Below, in pieces: positions 15,659 through 23,457 of a stretch of 64,000 nt of DNA (positions within the stretch are counted from its first letter, which is position 1; every line of letters begins with the position of its first letter). This DNA comes from JAWLBM01 sp041687675. GTDB lineage: Bacteria; Pseudomonadota; Alphaproteobacteria; Rhizobiales; Pleomorphomonadaceae. The translations under genes were made by a program, and so were the position numbers. The notes under the pieces are model-generated. The model had not been told where the DNA came from. It worked only from the letters and a program-made list of their open reading frames with translations, and searched no databases. The stretch lies in assembly GCA_041687675.1 (NCBI GenBank), contig JAWLBM010000006.1, forward strand, positions 62,001 to 126,000, given 5' to 3'.

Positions 15659-16960
15659 ATGCCAGACCAGCGGGCCGCGGCGAACGCCCCGGCCGCCACC
15701 CTTCCGACCGAGCCGGAGCGCATGACGCCCCGGGACGTGGTGATCGTCGGCGGCGGCTTCGCCGGGCTCGCCTGCGCCCGGCGCCTCGGCCGCAGCGGCC
15801 TGTCGGTCACCGTGATCGACCGCAGCAACCACCACCTGTTCCAGCCGCTGCTCTACCAGGTCGCCACCGCGGCGCTGTCGCCGGCGGACATCGCCGAGCC
15901 GATCCGGCGCATCCTCGGCCGCTTCCCCAGCGTGGAGGTGCTGATGGCGGAGGTGGTCGGCGTCGACGTGGAGGCCCGGCGGGTGCGGCTCGCCGACGGC
16001 AACCCGATCGCCTACCGCCGCCTCGTGCTGGCGCCGGGCTCCCGCTACGACTACTTCGGCCACACGGACTGGGAGGCCTCGGCGCCCGGCCTCAAGACCA
16101 TCGACGACGCCCGCAGGATCCGCAGCCGGGTGCTGATGAACTTCGAGACGGCCGAGGCCAGCCTCGACCCCGCCGAGCAGGAGCGGCTGATGACGACGGT
16201 GGTGGTCGGCGGCGGCCCCACCGGCGTGGAGATGGCCGGGGCGCTCGCCGAACTCGCCCGCTGGACGCTCGCCCGCGACTTCCGCCACATAGACCCGACC
16301 ACCGCCCGCATCCTGCTCGTCGAGGCGGGGCCGCGGCTGCTCGGCGGCTTCCCGGAGCCGCTCGGCGACTACGCCCGGCGACGGCTGGAGGGGCTCGGCG
16401 TCACGGTGCTGACCGGCACCCCGGTCGAGGACATCCGCCCGGACGGGATCACCCTCGGGGGCGAGGACCTCCCGGTGGGGATGGTGGTCTGGGGCGCCGG
16501 GGTCCGCGCCAACCCGGCGGCGGCCTGGATCGGCGTCGAGCCGGCGGACCGGTCGGGCCGCGTCCGGGTCGGGCCGGACCTCTCGGTCCCCGGCCATCCG
16601 GAGATCCACGTCCTCGGCGACGCCGCCCTCGCCGAAGAGGACGGCCGGCCGCTCCCCGGCCTCGCACAGGTGGCCAAGCAGCAGGGCGAATACCTCGGCA
16701 CGGTGCTGCCCGCGCTCGTCGCCGGCGACGGCACGGCCCCGCCGTTCCACTTCAAAGACCGGGGCAACACGGCGGTGATCGGCCGCAACGCGGCGGTGTT
16801 CGACTTCGGCCGGCGCCAGCTGAAGGGGCGCTTCGCCTGGCTGCTGTGGGCGATCGTCCACGTCTACCTGCTGGTGGGCTTCGAGAAGCGGCTGCTGGTC
16901 GCCCTGCAGTGGCTCTGGCGCTACTTCACCTACCAGCGCGGCGCCCGGATCATCCGCTAG
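15659..16960 (+). CDS. ndh: Type II NADH dehydrogenase (NDH-2)
   Basis: About 433 residues with two Rossmann dinucleotide folds: VVIVGGGFAGLACARRLG for FAD near the N-terminus and TTVVVGGGPTGVEMAGALAE for NADH in the middle. SNHHLFQPLLYQVATAALSP and GLAQVAKQQGEYLG are NDH-2 signatures. The end (LLWAIVHVYLLVGFEKRLLV) is the amphipathic membrane-binding tail. It oxidises NADH and reduces quinone without pumping protons. Start choice: GGAGA sits six bases before the ATG at 15659; the ATG at 15647 is a possible alternative adding four residues. Confidence 0.94.
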   Translation: MPDQRAAANAPAATLPTEPERMTPRDVVIVGGGFAGLACARRLGRSGLSVTVIDRSNHHLFQPLLYQVATAALSPADIAEPIRRILGRFPSVEVLMAEVVGVDVEARRVRLADGNPIAYRRLVLAPGSRYDYFGHTDWEASAPGLKTIDDARRIRSRVLMNFETAEASLDPAEQERLMTTVVVGGGPTGVEMAGALAELARWTLARDFRHIDPTTARILLVEAGPRLLGGFPEPLGDYARRRLEGLGVTVLTGTPVEDIRPDGITLGGEDLPVGMVVWGAGVRANPAAAWIGVEPADRSGRVRVGPDLSVPGHPEIHVLGDAALAEEDGRPLPGLAQVAKQQGEYLGTVLPALVAGDGTAPPFHFKDRGNTAVIGRNAAVFDFGRRQLKGRFAWLLWAIVHVYLLVGFEKRLLVALQWLWRYFTYQRGARIIR

Positions 16961-17220
16961 AGGCGGGCCGCCCGCCTCGGCAACGACCGCAGGTGGCGGG
17001 GCGAGCCGCCCCGGACGACGACCGCCGACGCTTGGGCGAGCCGCCCGGATCAGACGACGACCTCGGCCGTCGGGGCGAGCCGCCCCGGAGAGCCGATGGC
17101 GACCGCAGGCCGCCGGGGCGAGGCGCCCCGGACGCCCGACGACGACCTCAGCCGCTTGGGCGGGCCGCGGACGGCGACCGCCGCCGCCAGGGCGGGCCGC
17201 CCCGGACGCCCGCCGACCCG
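16961..17220. repeat. Array of GC-rich hairpin repeats downstream of ndh
   Basis: Directly after the ndh stop comes a perfect inverted repeat (GAGGCGGGC C GCCCGCCTC). Five or six imperfect units spaced 32-43 bases apart follow. Each is built around GGGGCGAGCCGCCCC or a shortened/changed form (about 16998, 17034, 17072, 17115, 17158, 17190) joined by GACGACGACC- and CGACCGC-like spacers. The 17115 copy, GGGGCGAGGCGCCCC, keeps its pairing by a compensating change. No gene is credible here; it resembles REP-type palindromic clusters and may also end ndh transcription. The 85 bases from 17221 to the tRNA hold nothing clear. Confidence 0.7.
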
Positions 17221-17305
17221 TCCGCCCAATTCCCCCCTTTCCCTCCGCCCCCGATCCGCGCTATACGGACCCCATCCACCGCCGCTCCCGCGGCGCGCAC
17301 GGCGT

Positions 17306-17382
17306 GCACCCGTAGCTCAGCTGGATAGAGTGCTGCCCTCCGAAGGCAGAGGTCACAGGTTCGAATCCTGTCGGGTGCGCCA
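17306..17382 (+). tRNA. tRNA-Arg (anticodon CCG)
   Basis: A complete 77-base cloverleaf with encoded CCA. The acceptor arm GCACCCG pairs with CGGGTGC. The D arm contains AGCTCAGCTGGATAGAG. The anticodon stem CTGCC/GGCAG frames loop CTCCGAA, with anticodon CCG at 17340-17342 reading CGG codons. The T arm has the GGTTCGAATCC core. Its 3' end is partly repeated at 21785-21804, marking it as a likely integration site. Confidence 0.97.
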
Positions 17383-17384
17383 TT
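17365..17384 (+). other. Putative attachment site, tRNA-Arg side (attL-like)
   Basis: ATCCTGTCGGGTGCGCCATT, the 3' end of tRNA-Arg plus two bases, recurs with 18 of 20 identities at 21785-21804. Tyrosine-recombinase elements commonly use such tRNA ends. No integrase is visible between the copies, so this is inference from the repeat and the change in base use. Confidence 0.55.
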
Positions 17385-17841
17385 TCCGACATTCCTGAAC
17401 AAAACTGGGAACCCGGCAATTCTCGCTTGGAGAAAGGCGAGCATCAAGGAGACGCTTGGGTTCTGCTCAGCGACCGGCGGATGTGCGCCCCCAAAGGGCT
17501 GCTCAGGGGTGAGCTCGGACTTTTTGAGGAGCAGACATCCGATCTGTCCCAGGCTAGTGCCGGACTGGGCGGTATGCGGACCTTCGTCGCGATCAGCTGC
17601 AATGTCCGCATTCTCGACCAAGGGCACTTGACAGAACTCTTCGAACGAACACGTTCCGCCTTGAGCGTTCGCTCCCCTCACATGCTCCGTTCGATCAGCG
17701 CGGGCCAGCCGAAACAACCGAGCGCGTGCCGCCTTACCCGCATTGGCCCTCCCGGAAAGCGCAGAGACTTTGCTGGTTAAGCGATCTGGTTACGTCTGCC
17801 GCGCCAAGGGGGCGACGGTATATCCAATCCCGCGGGCCCGA
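17383..17841. other. Intergenic stretch after tRNA-Arg, no credible gene
   Basis: About 460 bases of visibly lower GC than the flanks, lying between the tRNA and the CobW-type gene. Open frames exist on both strands, but they lack ribosome binding sites and the host's codon bias, and one simply reads through the tRNA. Probably decayed DNA of the inserted element. Confidence 0.5.
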
Positions 17842-18780
17842 TCAGAACGGCTGCGTCTGCCTGTCCTTCGGCGCGCCCCCCGCCGAAACAAGGTTGTACG
17901 TCGATCTGTCAGCCGGTGAAGCTATGCCGATGGCAACGATCCGCGTCGCTGCACGTTCGGCACCCCAACTGCCGTCGGGCACCAGCGTCCAGCGCCGTCC
18001 GACCTGCTGGTAGAGGTGGCGCTGATCGGGGGCCTCGGACAGCAAGACATGTCCCTTGGCGCGCACCGCGCGGGCCACCAGATCGGCGGCCATCTCCTCG
18101 GCCTCGACGCGCGACATCGGCGCGGAGTTTTCTCTAATCCAGGTGACATGCAGCGCCGCGTGATCCGTATCCCAGGCCGGCACCTCTGATCCGACCCGTT
18201 CAAGCCCGAACAGGACCGCCATCGGAATGTCGGCCTGCACCGACCGCAGTCGCAGCGTGCCCGGCGCATGCCGGTCCAGCGCCGCCCCGGTCTCGGCCAG
18301 CGCCTCGGGGGGTGCGAGGTCCAGCTTGTTCACCACGATCAGGTCGGCCTGGGACAGGCAGCGCGCAACCGTGCGTCCGACGTATCGGTTGGCAAGTTGC
18401 GAAGGCAATTGCTCGGCATCGACAAGAACAATCACGCCGTCGACGTTCAAGCGGAACGCCGCGACGTTTTGCGCCAGACGCGCCGGCTCGGCCACGCCCG
18501 ACATCTCGATCACGATCCGATCCAGCCGATCCGCCCGCCTGATGAAGCCCGCGAGGGCCTCGCCCGTTCCGTCCGCGGCGGAACAGCACACGCAGCCGTT
18601 CGCCAGGCTGACGGTGTCGCCGTCATGGGCGACGATCAGCCGGGCGTCGACGTTCAACGCGCCGAAATCGTTGACGATCACGCCGATGCGCTGGCCGTGG
18701 TCACCGGTCAGGATCCGGTTCAGGAGCGTCGTCTTGCCAGCCCCGAGGTAGCCGCCAAGAATGGTGACGGGCAGCGTCAT
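17842..18780 (-). CDS. COG0523/CobW-family G3E GTPase, putative metallochaperone
   Basis: About 312 residues. Walker A is in GGYLGAGKTTLLNRIL, the family metal site is CVCCS (GCVCCSAADG), VIEMSGVAEPARL is the switch region and VNKLDL is the G4 guanine motif. A shorter CobW C-terminal domain follows. G3E GTPases insert metals into target enzymes or manage zinc/cobalt supply. The ATG at 18780 was chosen because it overlaps the stop of the upstream amidohydrolase as ATGA; an ATG 15 bases earlier is inside that gene. This coupling suggests the GTPase loads metal into the amidohydrolase (inference). Confidence 0.88.
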   Translation of the reverse strand: MTLPVTILGGYLGAGKTTLLNRILTGDHGQRIGVIVNDFGALNVDARLIVAHDGDTVSLANGCVCCSAADGTGEALAGFIRRADRLDRIVIEMSGVAEPARLAQNVAAFRLNVDGVIVLVDAEQLPSQLANRYVGRTVARCLSQADLIVVNKLDLAPPEALAETGAALDRHAPGTLRLRSVQADIPMAVLFGLERVGSEVPAWDTDHAALHVTWIRENSAPMSRVEAEEMAADLVARAVRAKGHVLLSEAPDQRHLYQQVGRRWTLVPDGSWGAERAATRIVAIGIASPADRSTYNLVSAGGAPKDRQTQPF

Positions 18781-20584
18781 GCCGGTGCCTTCCATACGCT
18801 CACACCTTCCTTGTAGGTCTCAAGCACCTGGATCTCGAGGAGCGCCGCCGGATCGGTGGTGATCGGGTTGCGGTCGAGGATGACGAGGTCGGCGAGCTTG
18901 CCCGGCGCGATGGAGCCCTTGGTGTCCTCCTCGTGATAGTGCCAGGCCACGTCGATCGTCAGCGCCCGGAGCGCGGTGAGGGCATCGACCCGCTGGTCTG
19001 GTCCAAGCACCACGCCCGAGCGGGTGGTGCGCAGGATGGCCGACTGCATCATCAGCATCGGATCCATCGGCGTCACCGAAAAGTCGGAATGGTTGCCGAA
19101 CCTGATGCCCTTAGCCTTGGCCGCCGCCATCGGGCTGATGAAAGACGCGCGCTCGAGCCCCACGTTCTCGATATGCACATCGCCCCAGAAGAAGGTATGC
19201 CCAGTGAAGAACGAGGGGGAGATGCCTAGTTCGACGTAGGCGTCCAGTTGATCGGGCCGCATGAACTGCGAATGGATCACCACGTCGCGCCGGTCGTCGG
19301 CCGAGACGGCCCCGCCCTGGCGCAACCCGTCGATCACCATGTCGATCGCCGCATCGCCGTTGGCGTGGGTATAGGTCTGGATGCCCTTTTTCACGAACTC
19401 GGCCATCACCGCGTTCACCGCTTCCGGCGGGAAGAGAGGGAAGCCGACATAGTCCGCCTCGCCCGCTGGCCCGCCGGTCAGCAAGGGCTCGGTCCAGAAT
19501 GCGGTCTTGCCCTGGGGCGAGCCATCGACGAACAGTTTGACCCCTCCCAGCTTCAGCCGGTTGCGATAAGTGCCAAAGGCCTGTGCTGTGGTGTCCGGCA
19601 ACTCCATCGGTCCGCCCTGAAAGTCTGGGGCGTATTCCCGGATCAGTGCGGGCACGTCCAGCACCATCGGCAGCGATACGACGTCGATGACCAGCCGTCC
19701 TTCGTCGGCCGCCCGCATCAGGAACTCAAGATCCGGCTTGTGGGTGGCCCCCTCCTGAGCCGTGGTCACCCCGCGCGACGTGTATATCTCCTGCGCCTTT
19801 TCCATCAGAGCCAGCAGGTCTGCCTCGCCGGGTTTCGGCATGTTGGCGAAAAGCGGCAGGAAGGCGGTTTCCATCAAAAGCCCGGCAGGTTCGTTCGACC
19901 CTTCCCTGCGCATGATCAGACCGCCGTCCGGCGTGGGGGTCGACGCATCTATGCCCGCAATCGCGAGGCCGACCGAGTTGAGCACGCAGCCATGGTTCGA
20001 CACGTGGATCAACATCACCGGATTGTCCGGGAAATGTGGATCGAGGTCATCGCGCGTCATCTCGCGGCCGTCCGACAGGACCGTTCCGTCATAGCCGTAG
20101 CCGACAATCCATTCCCCGGGGGCGGGCTTGCGTTCGTCGGCGAAGGCGCGTACGGCGGCAACCGCATCGGCGATCGACGAGACCGGCCCGACCGGGGGCC
20201 CGAGACGTTGACCCAGTTCACGATATTCAGCGCGTTCATGAAATGGCCGTGGCTGTCGATGAAGCCGGGCAGGAGGGCAGCGCCGGCCAGATCGACGATC
20301 CGGGTCGCGTTGGTGGCCAGGGCCATCACCTCGGCCTCGGTGCCGACCGCAACAATCCGCCCGCCCGCCACGGCCACCGCCTCTGCCGTGGGCAGCGCCT
20401 CGTCGACGGTCACAATGCTTCCGCCGCGAAAGATCAGTTCGGCCGGCCCTCCGGTCTGGGCCATTGCCATGCGCCGCGTGCCGAAAGGCAGGGCGGAAAA
20501 CAGGAAACCGGCCCCCGCCGATGCAAGCGCCGTGCGGCGGCTGATGGTTGCAGGGCGCGAGGGTTCGGTCGTTTCGGTTTCCAT
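18777..20584 (-). pseudogene. Tat-exported YtcJ-like amidohydrolase, split by a one-base frameshift
   Basis: Two minus-strand frames together make one amidohydrolase of about 600 residues. The first (from the ATG at 20584) holds a twin-arginine signal (ISRRTALASAGAGFLFSALP) and the start of the metal-dependent domain (AALLPGFIDSHGHFMNALN). The second, ending at 18777, carries the rest, including GVKLFVDGSPQGKTAFW, IQTYTHANGDAAIDMVIDG, GIRFGNHSDFSVTPMDP and the closing GSIAPGKLADLVILDRNP. Restoring one C in the minus-strand C run (G run at 20194-20198) joins them in frame. The cause could be a real mutation or a base missed in the homopolymer. Its substrate is unknown; relatives hydrolyse amides, imides or formamides. 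Confidence 0.8.
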
Positions 20585-20596
20585 GGGCGTGTCCAA

Positions 20597-20737
20597 TCCG
20601 CTAGAGGCAACGCTTGCAGCCGGTGGTCAGATTGGCGAAAAGCCTTGCAGCAGAAAATGCCATTTGCAGGAATTCCTGGATCGAAAATGTCGAGCCTGAG
20701 GGCGTTGAACGTCAGGCAGGAAAGGGGGATCGGGCCG
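20597..20737. promoter_or_regulatory. Divergent control region with a 12-bp palindrome and TTGCAG repeats
   Basis: The gap between the amidohydrolase and the Crp-type regulator holds the perfect palindrome CAGGAATTCCTG (20667-20678). It also has three direct TTGCAG copies (20614, 20645, 20664), the last overlapping the palindrome. It is a reasonable operator for the neighbouring regulator; no binding is proven. Confidence 0.4.
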
Positions 20738-21472
20738 ATGAAACGCAGCGAGGCTAGGCAAAGACTGGCCAGCCGGGGCTGGCTTGCCGAGCTTGAACCT
20801 GCGCTGGCAACGGCGATCTTCGATGCCGGCCAGATCGTCGCCCTGACGCGCGGCGCGACGCTCTTCCGTCCGGGAGATGATCCCGGCGGCATCTACGGCG
20901 TGGTGGACGGCGGCATTGTCATCTCGACCACAGGGCGCAACGGGTTCCCCGCCTCGGGGCACATCATTCGGCGAGGCTCCTGGTTTGGCTATGGCTCCGT
21001 GAACTTCCGGCAAAAACGCACGCTGATGGCCGAAGCGAACGAACCCTCAACGATTCTGCATGTTCCCCTGTCGCGCCTTGAAGGGCTGCGAAGCAAGCAT
21101 CCCTCGCTCGGCCATGCGGTGGCACTTCTGGCCGCGCATGGCGAGACCGCCCTTCTCAGCGTCATCGCGGACCTTCTGATCGGCAGCACCGACCGGCGCC
21201 TTGCCGCGGTTCTGTTGCGGGTGACCGGCGAAAGCCTGGACGACCCTTGGAGCGACCCGCGCGGCGTGTCCCTGACCCAGCAGCGCCTCGCCGACCTTGC
21301 GGCCGCCTCGATCCACACGGTCGCAAGATTTGTCGACCGCAGCAGCCAGCAGGGCTGGATCATTTGGAACTACGGCCGCGTGCGCATTCTCGAAGCGGGC
21401 GGATTGCAAGAATTTGCAGCCGGGCGGATGTCCTGGACGACGCAAGGCAAGAGGCGCCTGCGATCTTCTTGA
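20738..21472 (+). CDS. Crp/Fnr-family transcriptional regulator
   Basis: A 244-residue protein: a cyclic-nucleotide-binding-like barrel (about residues 25-130, with LTRGATLFRPGDDPGGIYGV) and a C-terminal winged helix with the recognition segment VSLTQQRLADLAAASIHTVA. It lacks an N-terminal cysteine cluster, so it is not an FNR-type oxygen sensor, and the phosphate-cassette residues of true Crp are not evident; the signal is unknown. The ATG at 20738 follows AGGAAAGGGGG; an ATG 51 bases upstream is less well placed. It diverges from the amidohydrolase/GTPase pair and probably controls it. Confidence 0.88.
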   Translation: MKRSEARQRLASRGWLAELEPALATAIFDAGQIVALTRGATLFRPGDDPGGIYGVVDGGIVISTTGRNGFPASGHIIRRGSWFGYGSVNFRQKRTLMAEANEPSTILHVPLSRLEGLRSKHPSLGHAVALLAAHGETALLSVIADLLIGSTDRRLAAVLLRVTGESLDDPWSDPRGVSLTQQRLADLAAASIHTVARFVDRSSQQGWIIWNYGRVRILEAGGLQEFAAGRMSWTTQGKRRLRSS

Positions 21473-22031
21473 GGCTGCAATTGCGAAGCAGGACCGGATC
21501 AGCGCCGCGCAGACCGACACTGGGAGGCGGCCGACGTGCGCTGCTCCGGCCACGACCATGCCGGCACTTTCTGTCGCCGATCGATGGATCCGGAGTTTCG
21601 CTGCAGCGCAGGCGAACGTCTGCAAAGGGCCGTTTGCTTCGCCTGTGGTCGGCGGAGGGAATGACTGGAATATCGACAACAGCCGCGGCTGACGATCCAG
21701 TCTGATCTGTCGTTTGTTGGCGCGAAGGAGGCTGCGCTGTAATAATTATAACGGATTTACAATGACATATCAGTGCCCGGTTTCATCCTGACCGGTGCGC
21801 CATTCCACCGGAAGACATTCGAACTGTCGGCTTTAGATTCAGGCACACGTGATAGTGGCTGCGATCTGATCGGCGCGCTCTCTGCAATGTCCACGAGAGC
21901 AACGCCAGGAAGCTTGGCAAGAGTGGCCCACCAGCCCTTGTCGGGGAACTTGCAACGACAAAGCAGTTTCCAGTTTCATCCGGCGCGCCACCTTTCCACT
22001 ACCCGCCGACTCCCGTCTCCAGCCTATCCCC
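21473..22031. other. Intergenic stretch at the right end of the putative island
   Basis: About 560 bases with no credible gene. It includes an AT-rich patch near 21740-21775 and the partial copy of the tRNA-Arg end at 21785-21804. Short open frames on both strands lack ribosome binding sites. From about 22032 the normal GC-rich chromosome resumes. Confidence 0.5.
21785..21804 (+). other. Putative attachment site, distal side (attR-like)
   Basis: ATCCTGACCGGTGCGCCATT matches the tRNA-Arg 3' end at 17365-17384 in 18 of 20 positions, same orientation, 4.4 kb downstream. The two mismatches lie together, and the GGTGCGCCATT block is intact. Confidence 0.5.
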
Positions 22032-22442
22032 TCACAGCGTCGAGACCCTTTGCCACTTCAGGTGGCCGCGGCCCTCGCGGCCGGGGAACATCGGGTGGAG
22101 CACCTCGGCGGTGGTGATGGAGAGGATGTCGCCCTCGATCCGGAAGGTGCGGGCCTGCTCGGTGCCGAGCCAGGAGGGGTGCCACGCGACGTCGACCGTG
22201 GTGATGAACTGGTCGCCTTCGATCCGGAACGGGCCCGAATAGGCCATCATGCTCCGGAAGAGAGCGGCGTCGCCGGTCTCGGTGTCCGAGGCTGCCCGGT
22301 CCCTGGAGGTGATGACGGTCATCATCCGCCTGTCCGGGGTCAGGATGATGTAGCCGAGCGGATCGGCGCCGTACATGTCCGCGCGCTCGCCCGTGTCGGT
22401 CGCCACGAACTGCAGCGATATCAGCTTCCAGACACCGAACAT
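22032..22442 (-). CDS. Lipocalin-like domain protein
   Basis: A 136-residue single-domain protein. The opening FGVWKLISLQFVATDTGER is followed by LGYIILTPDRRMMTVITS, the typical start of the lipocalin-like domain of PF13924 type (an eight-stranded barrel starting with GxWxL). No signal peptide. Members are of unknown function and probably bind small hydrophobic ligands. It stands alone, with about 240 bases of GC-rich non-coding DNA upstream before the slipin gene's end. Confidence 0.8.
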   Translation of the reverse strand: MFGVWKLISLQFVATDTGERADMYGADPLGYIILTPDRRMMTVITSRDRAASDTETGDAALFRSMMAYSGPFRIEGDQFITTVDVAWHPSWLGTEQARTFRIEGDILSITTAEVLHPMFPGREGRGHLKWQRVSTL

Positions 22443-22686
22443 GATCAGGCTCCCTTTCTGACGAGGCTTTCCGTCCCGCCGCCTCGAGCCGCGGGGAAGG
22501 AGGCGAAATGGACGATGCGACGAGTTGGCCCGATCGGGGAGAAACAGACAAGGGAAATGAGCCTCGACCCGGCGAGAGGCGGACCCCGGGGAGCCGCTGC
22601 CCGCCCGCCGGCTGTCGGCCGCCCGATCCGGCGCAGGCCGCATAGCGCGCCGGCGCGACGCCGACGGGGCGCCGGCGACGCTCGCA

Positions 22687-23457
22687 TCAGCCCTTCCGCA
22701 CCGCGTCGACCAGTTCGGCGAGGAGGCTGACCGGCACGGGGAAGACGATGGTCGAGTTCTTCTCCCCGGCGATGTCCTGCAGCGTGGAGAGGTAGCGCAG
22801 CTGCATCGCCTCCGGCCTCGCCGAGAGGATGACCGCCGCCTCCACCAGCTTCTCGGACGCCTGCTGCTCGCCCTCGGCGCTGATGATGCGGGCGCGCCGG
22901 TTGCGCTCGGCCTCGGCCTGGCGGGCGATCGCCCGGACCATGCTCTCGTCGATGTCGACGTGCTTGATCTCGACATTGGCGACCTTGATGCCCCAGGAAT
23001 CGGTCTGGCTGTCGAGGATCTCCTGGATGTCGCTGTTGAGCTTGTCCCTCTCGGCCAGCATCTCGTCGAGGTCGTGCTTGCCGGGCACCGATCGCAGCGT
23101 CGTCTGCGCCAGCTGGCTGGTGGCGATGTTGAAGTCCTCCACCTGCATCACCGCCTTGTCGGCGTCGACGACGCGGAAATAGAGCACCGCGTTGACCTTC
23201 ACCGAGACGTTGTCGCGCGAGATCACGTCCTGGCTCGGCACGTCGAGCACGATGGTCCGCAGGTCCACCCGCACATACTGCTGCACCAGCGGGATGACGA
23301 TGATGATGCCGGGGCCCTTCACCCCGGAATAGCGCCCGAGCGTGAAGACGACGCCGCGCTCGTACTCCCGCACGATCTTGATCGCCGACGCGATGACCGC
23401 GACGACCAGCGCGGCGAGCAACAGGTAGGTGAGGATATCCGGATCCAGGACGTTCAT
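22687..23457 (-). CDS. Slipin/SPFH (stomatin-like) membrane protein
   Basis: A 256-residue protein with one N-terminal membrane helix (about residues 8-27) and then the SPFH/band-7 domain (IVREYERGVVFTLGRYSGVK, RTIVLDVPSQDVISRDNVSV). A charged, probably coiled-coil region contains ARIISAEGEQQASEKLVEAA. It forms large membrane oligomers thought to organise microdomains. Its ATG overlaps the NfeD stop as ATGA; this slipin-NfeD pairing is conserved in bacteria and archaea. Confidence 0.92.
   Translation of the reverse strand: MNVLDPDILTYLLLAALVVAVIASAIKIVREYERGVVFTLGRYSGVKGPGIIIVIPLVQQYVRVDLRTIVLDVPSQDVISRDNVSVKVNAVLYFRVVDADKAVMQVEDFNIATSQLAQTTLRSVPGKHDLDEMLAERDKLNSDIQEILDSQTDSWGIKVANVEIKHVDIDESMVRAIARQAEAERNRRARIISAEGEQQASEKLVEAAVILSARPEAMQLRYLSTLQDIAGEKNSTIVFPVPVSLLAELVDAVRKG

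Larger units (their letters stand above)
17385..21804. mobile_element. Putative genomic island at tRNA-Arg
   Basis: The segment is bounded on the left by the tRNA-Arg 3' end and on the right by its 18/20 copy. Inside are a COG0523 GTPase, a Tat-exported amidohydrolase and a Crp-type regulator with less extreme GC-ending codon use than the surroundings, plus AT-richer non-coding flanks (for example around 21740-21775). No integrase, transposase or replication gene is present, so it would be a non-autonomous or decayed element. Confidence 0.5.

Noticed and set aside
17096..17398. Plus-strand ORF ending APVAQLDRVLPSEGRGHRFESC
   Set aside because: This is a translation of the hairpin repeats and the tRNA-Arg gene, a well-known false ORF.
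17148..17717. Minus-strand ORF containing GAPDRIRTCDLCLRRAALYP
   Set aside because: Antisense reading of the same tRNA; no ribosome site and wrong codon bias.
20738..21472. The Crp-type regulator as the FNR/FixK protein for the cco boxes
   Set aside because: It lies in the putative island and lacks the cysteine cluster of FNR; its helix-turn-helix gives no reason to assign the TTGAC-N4-ATCAA sites to it.
21773..22117. 114-codon plus-strand ORF near the attR-like repeat
   Set aside because: It overlaps the lipocalin-like gene, has no ribosome site and no recognisable domain.
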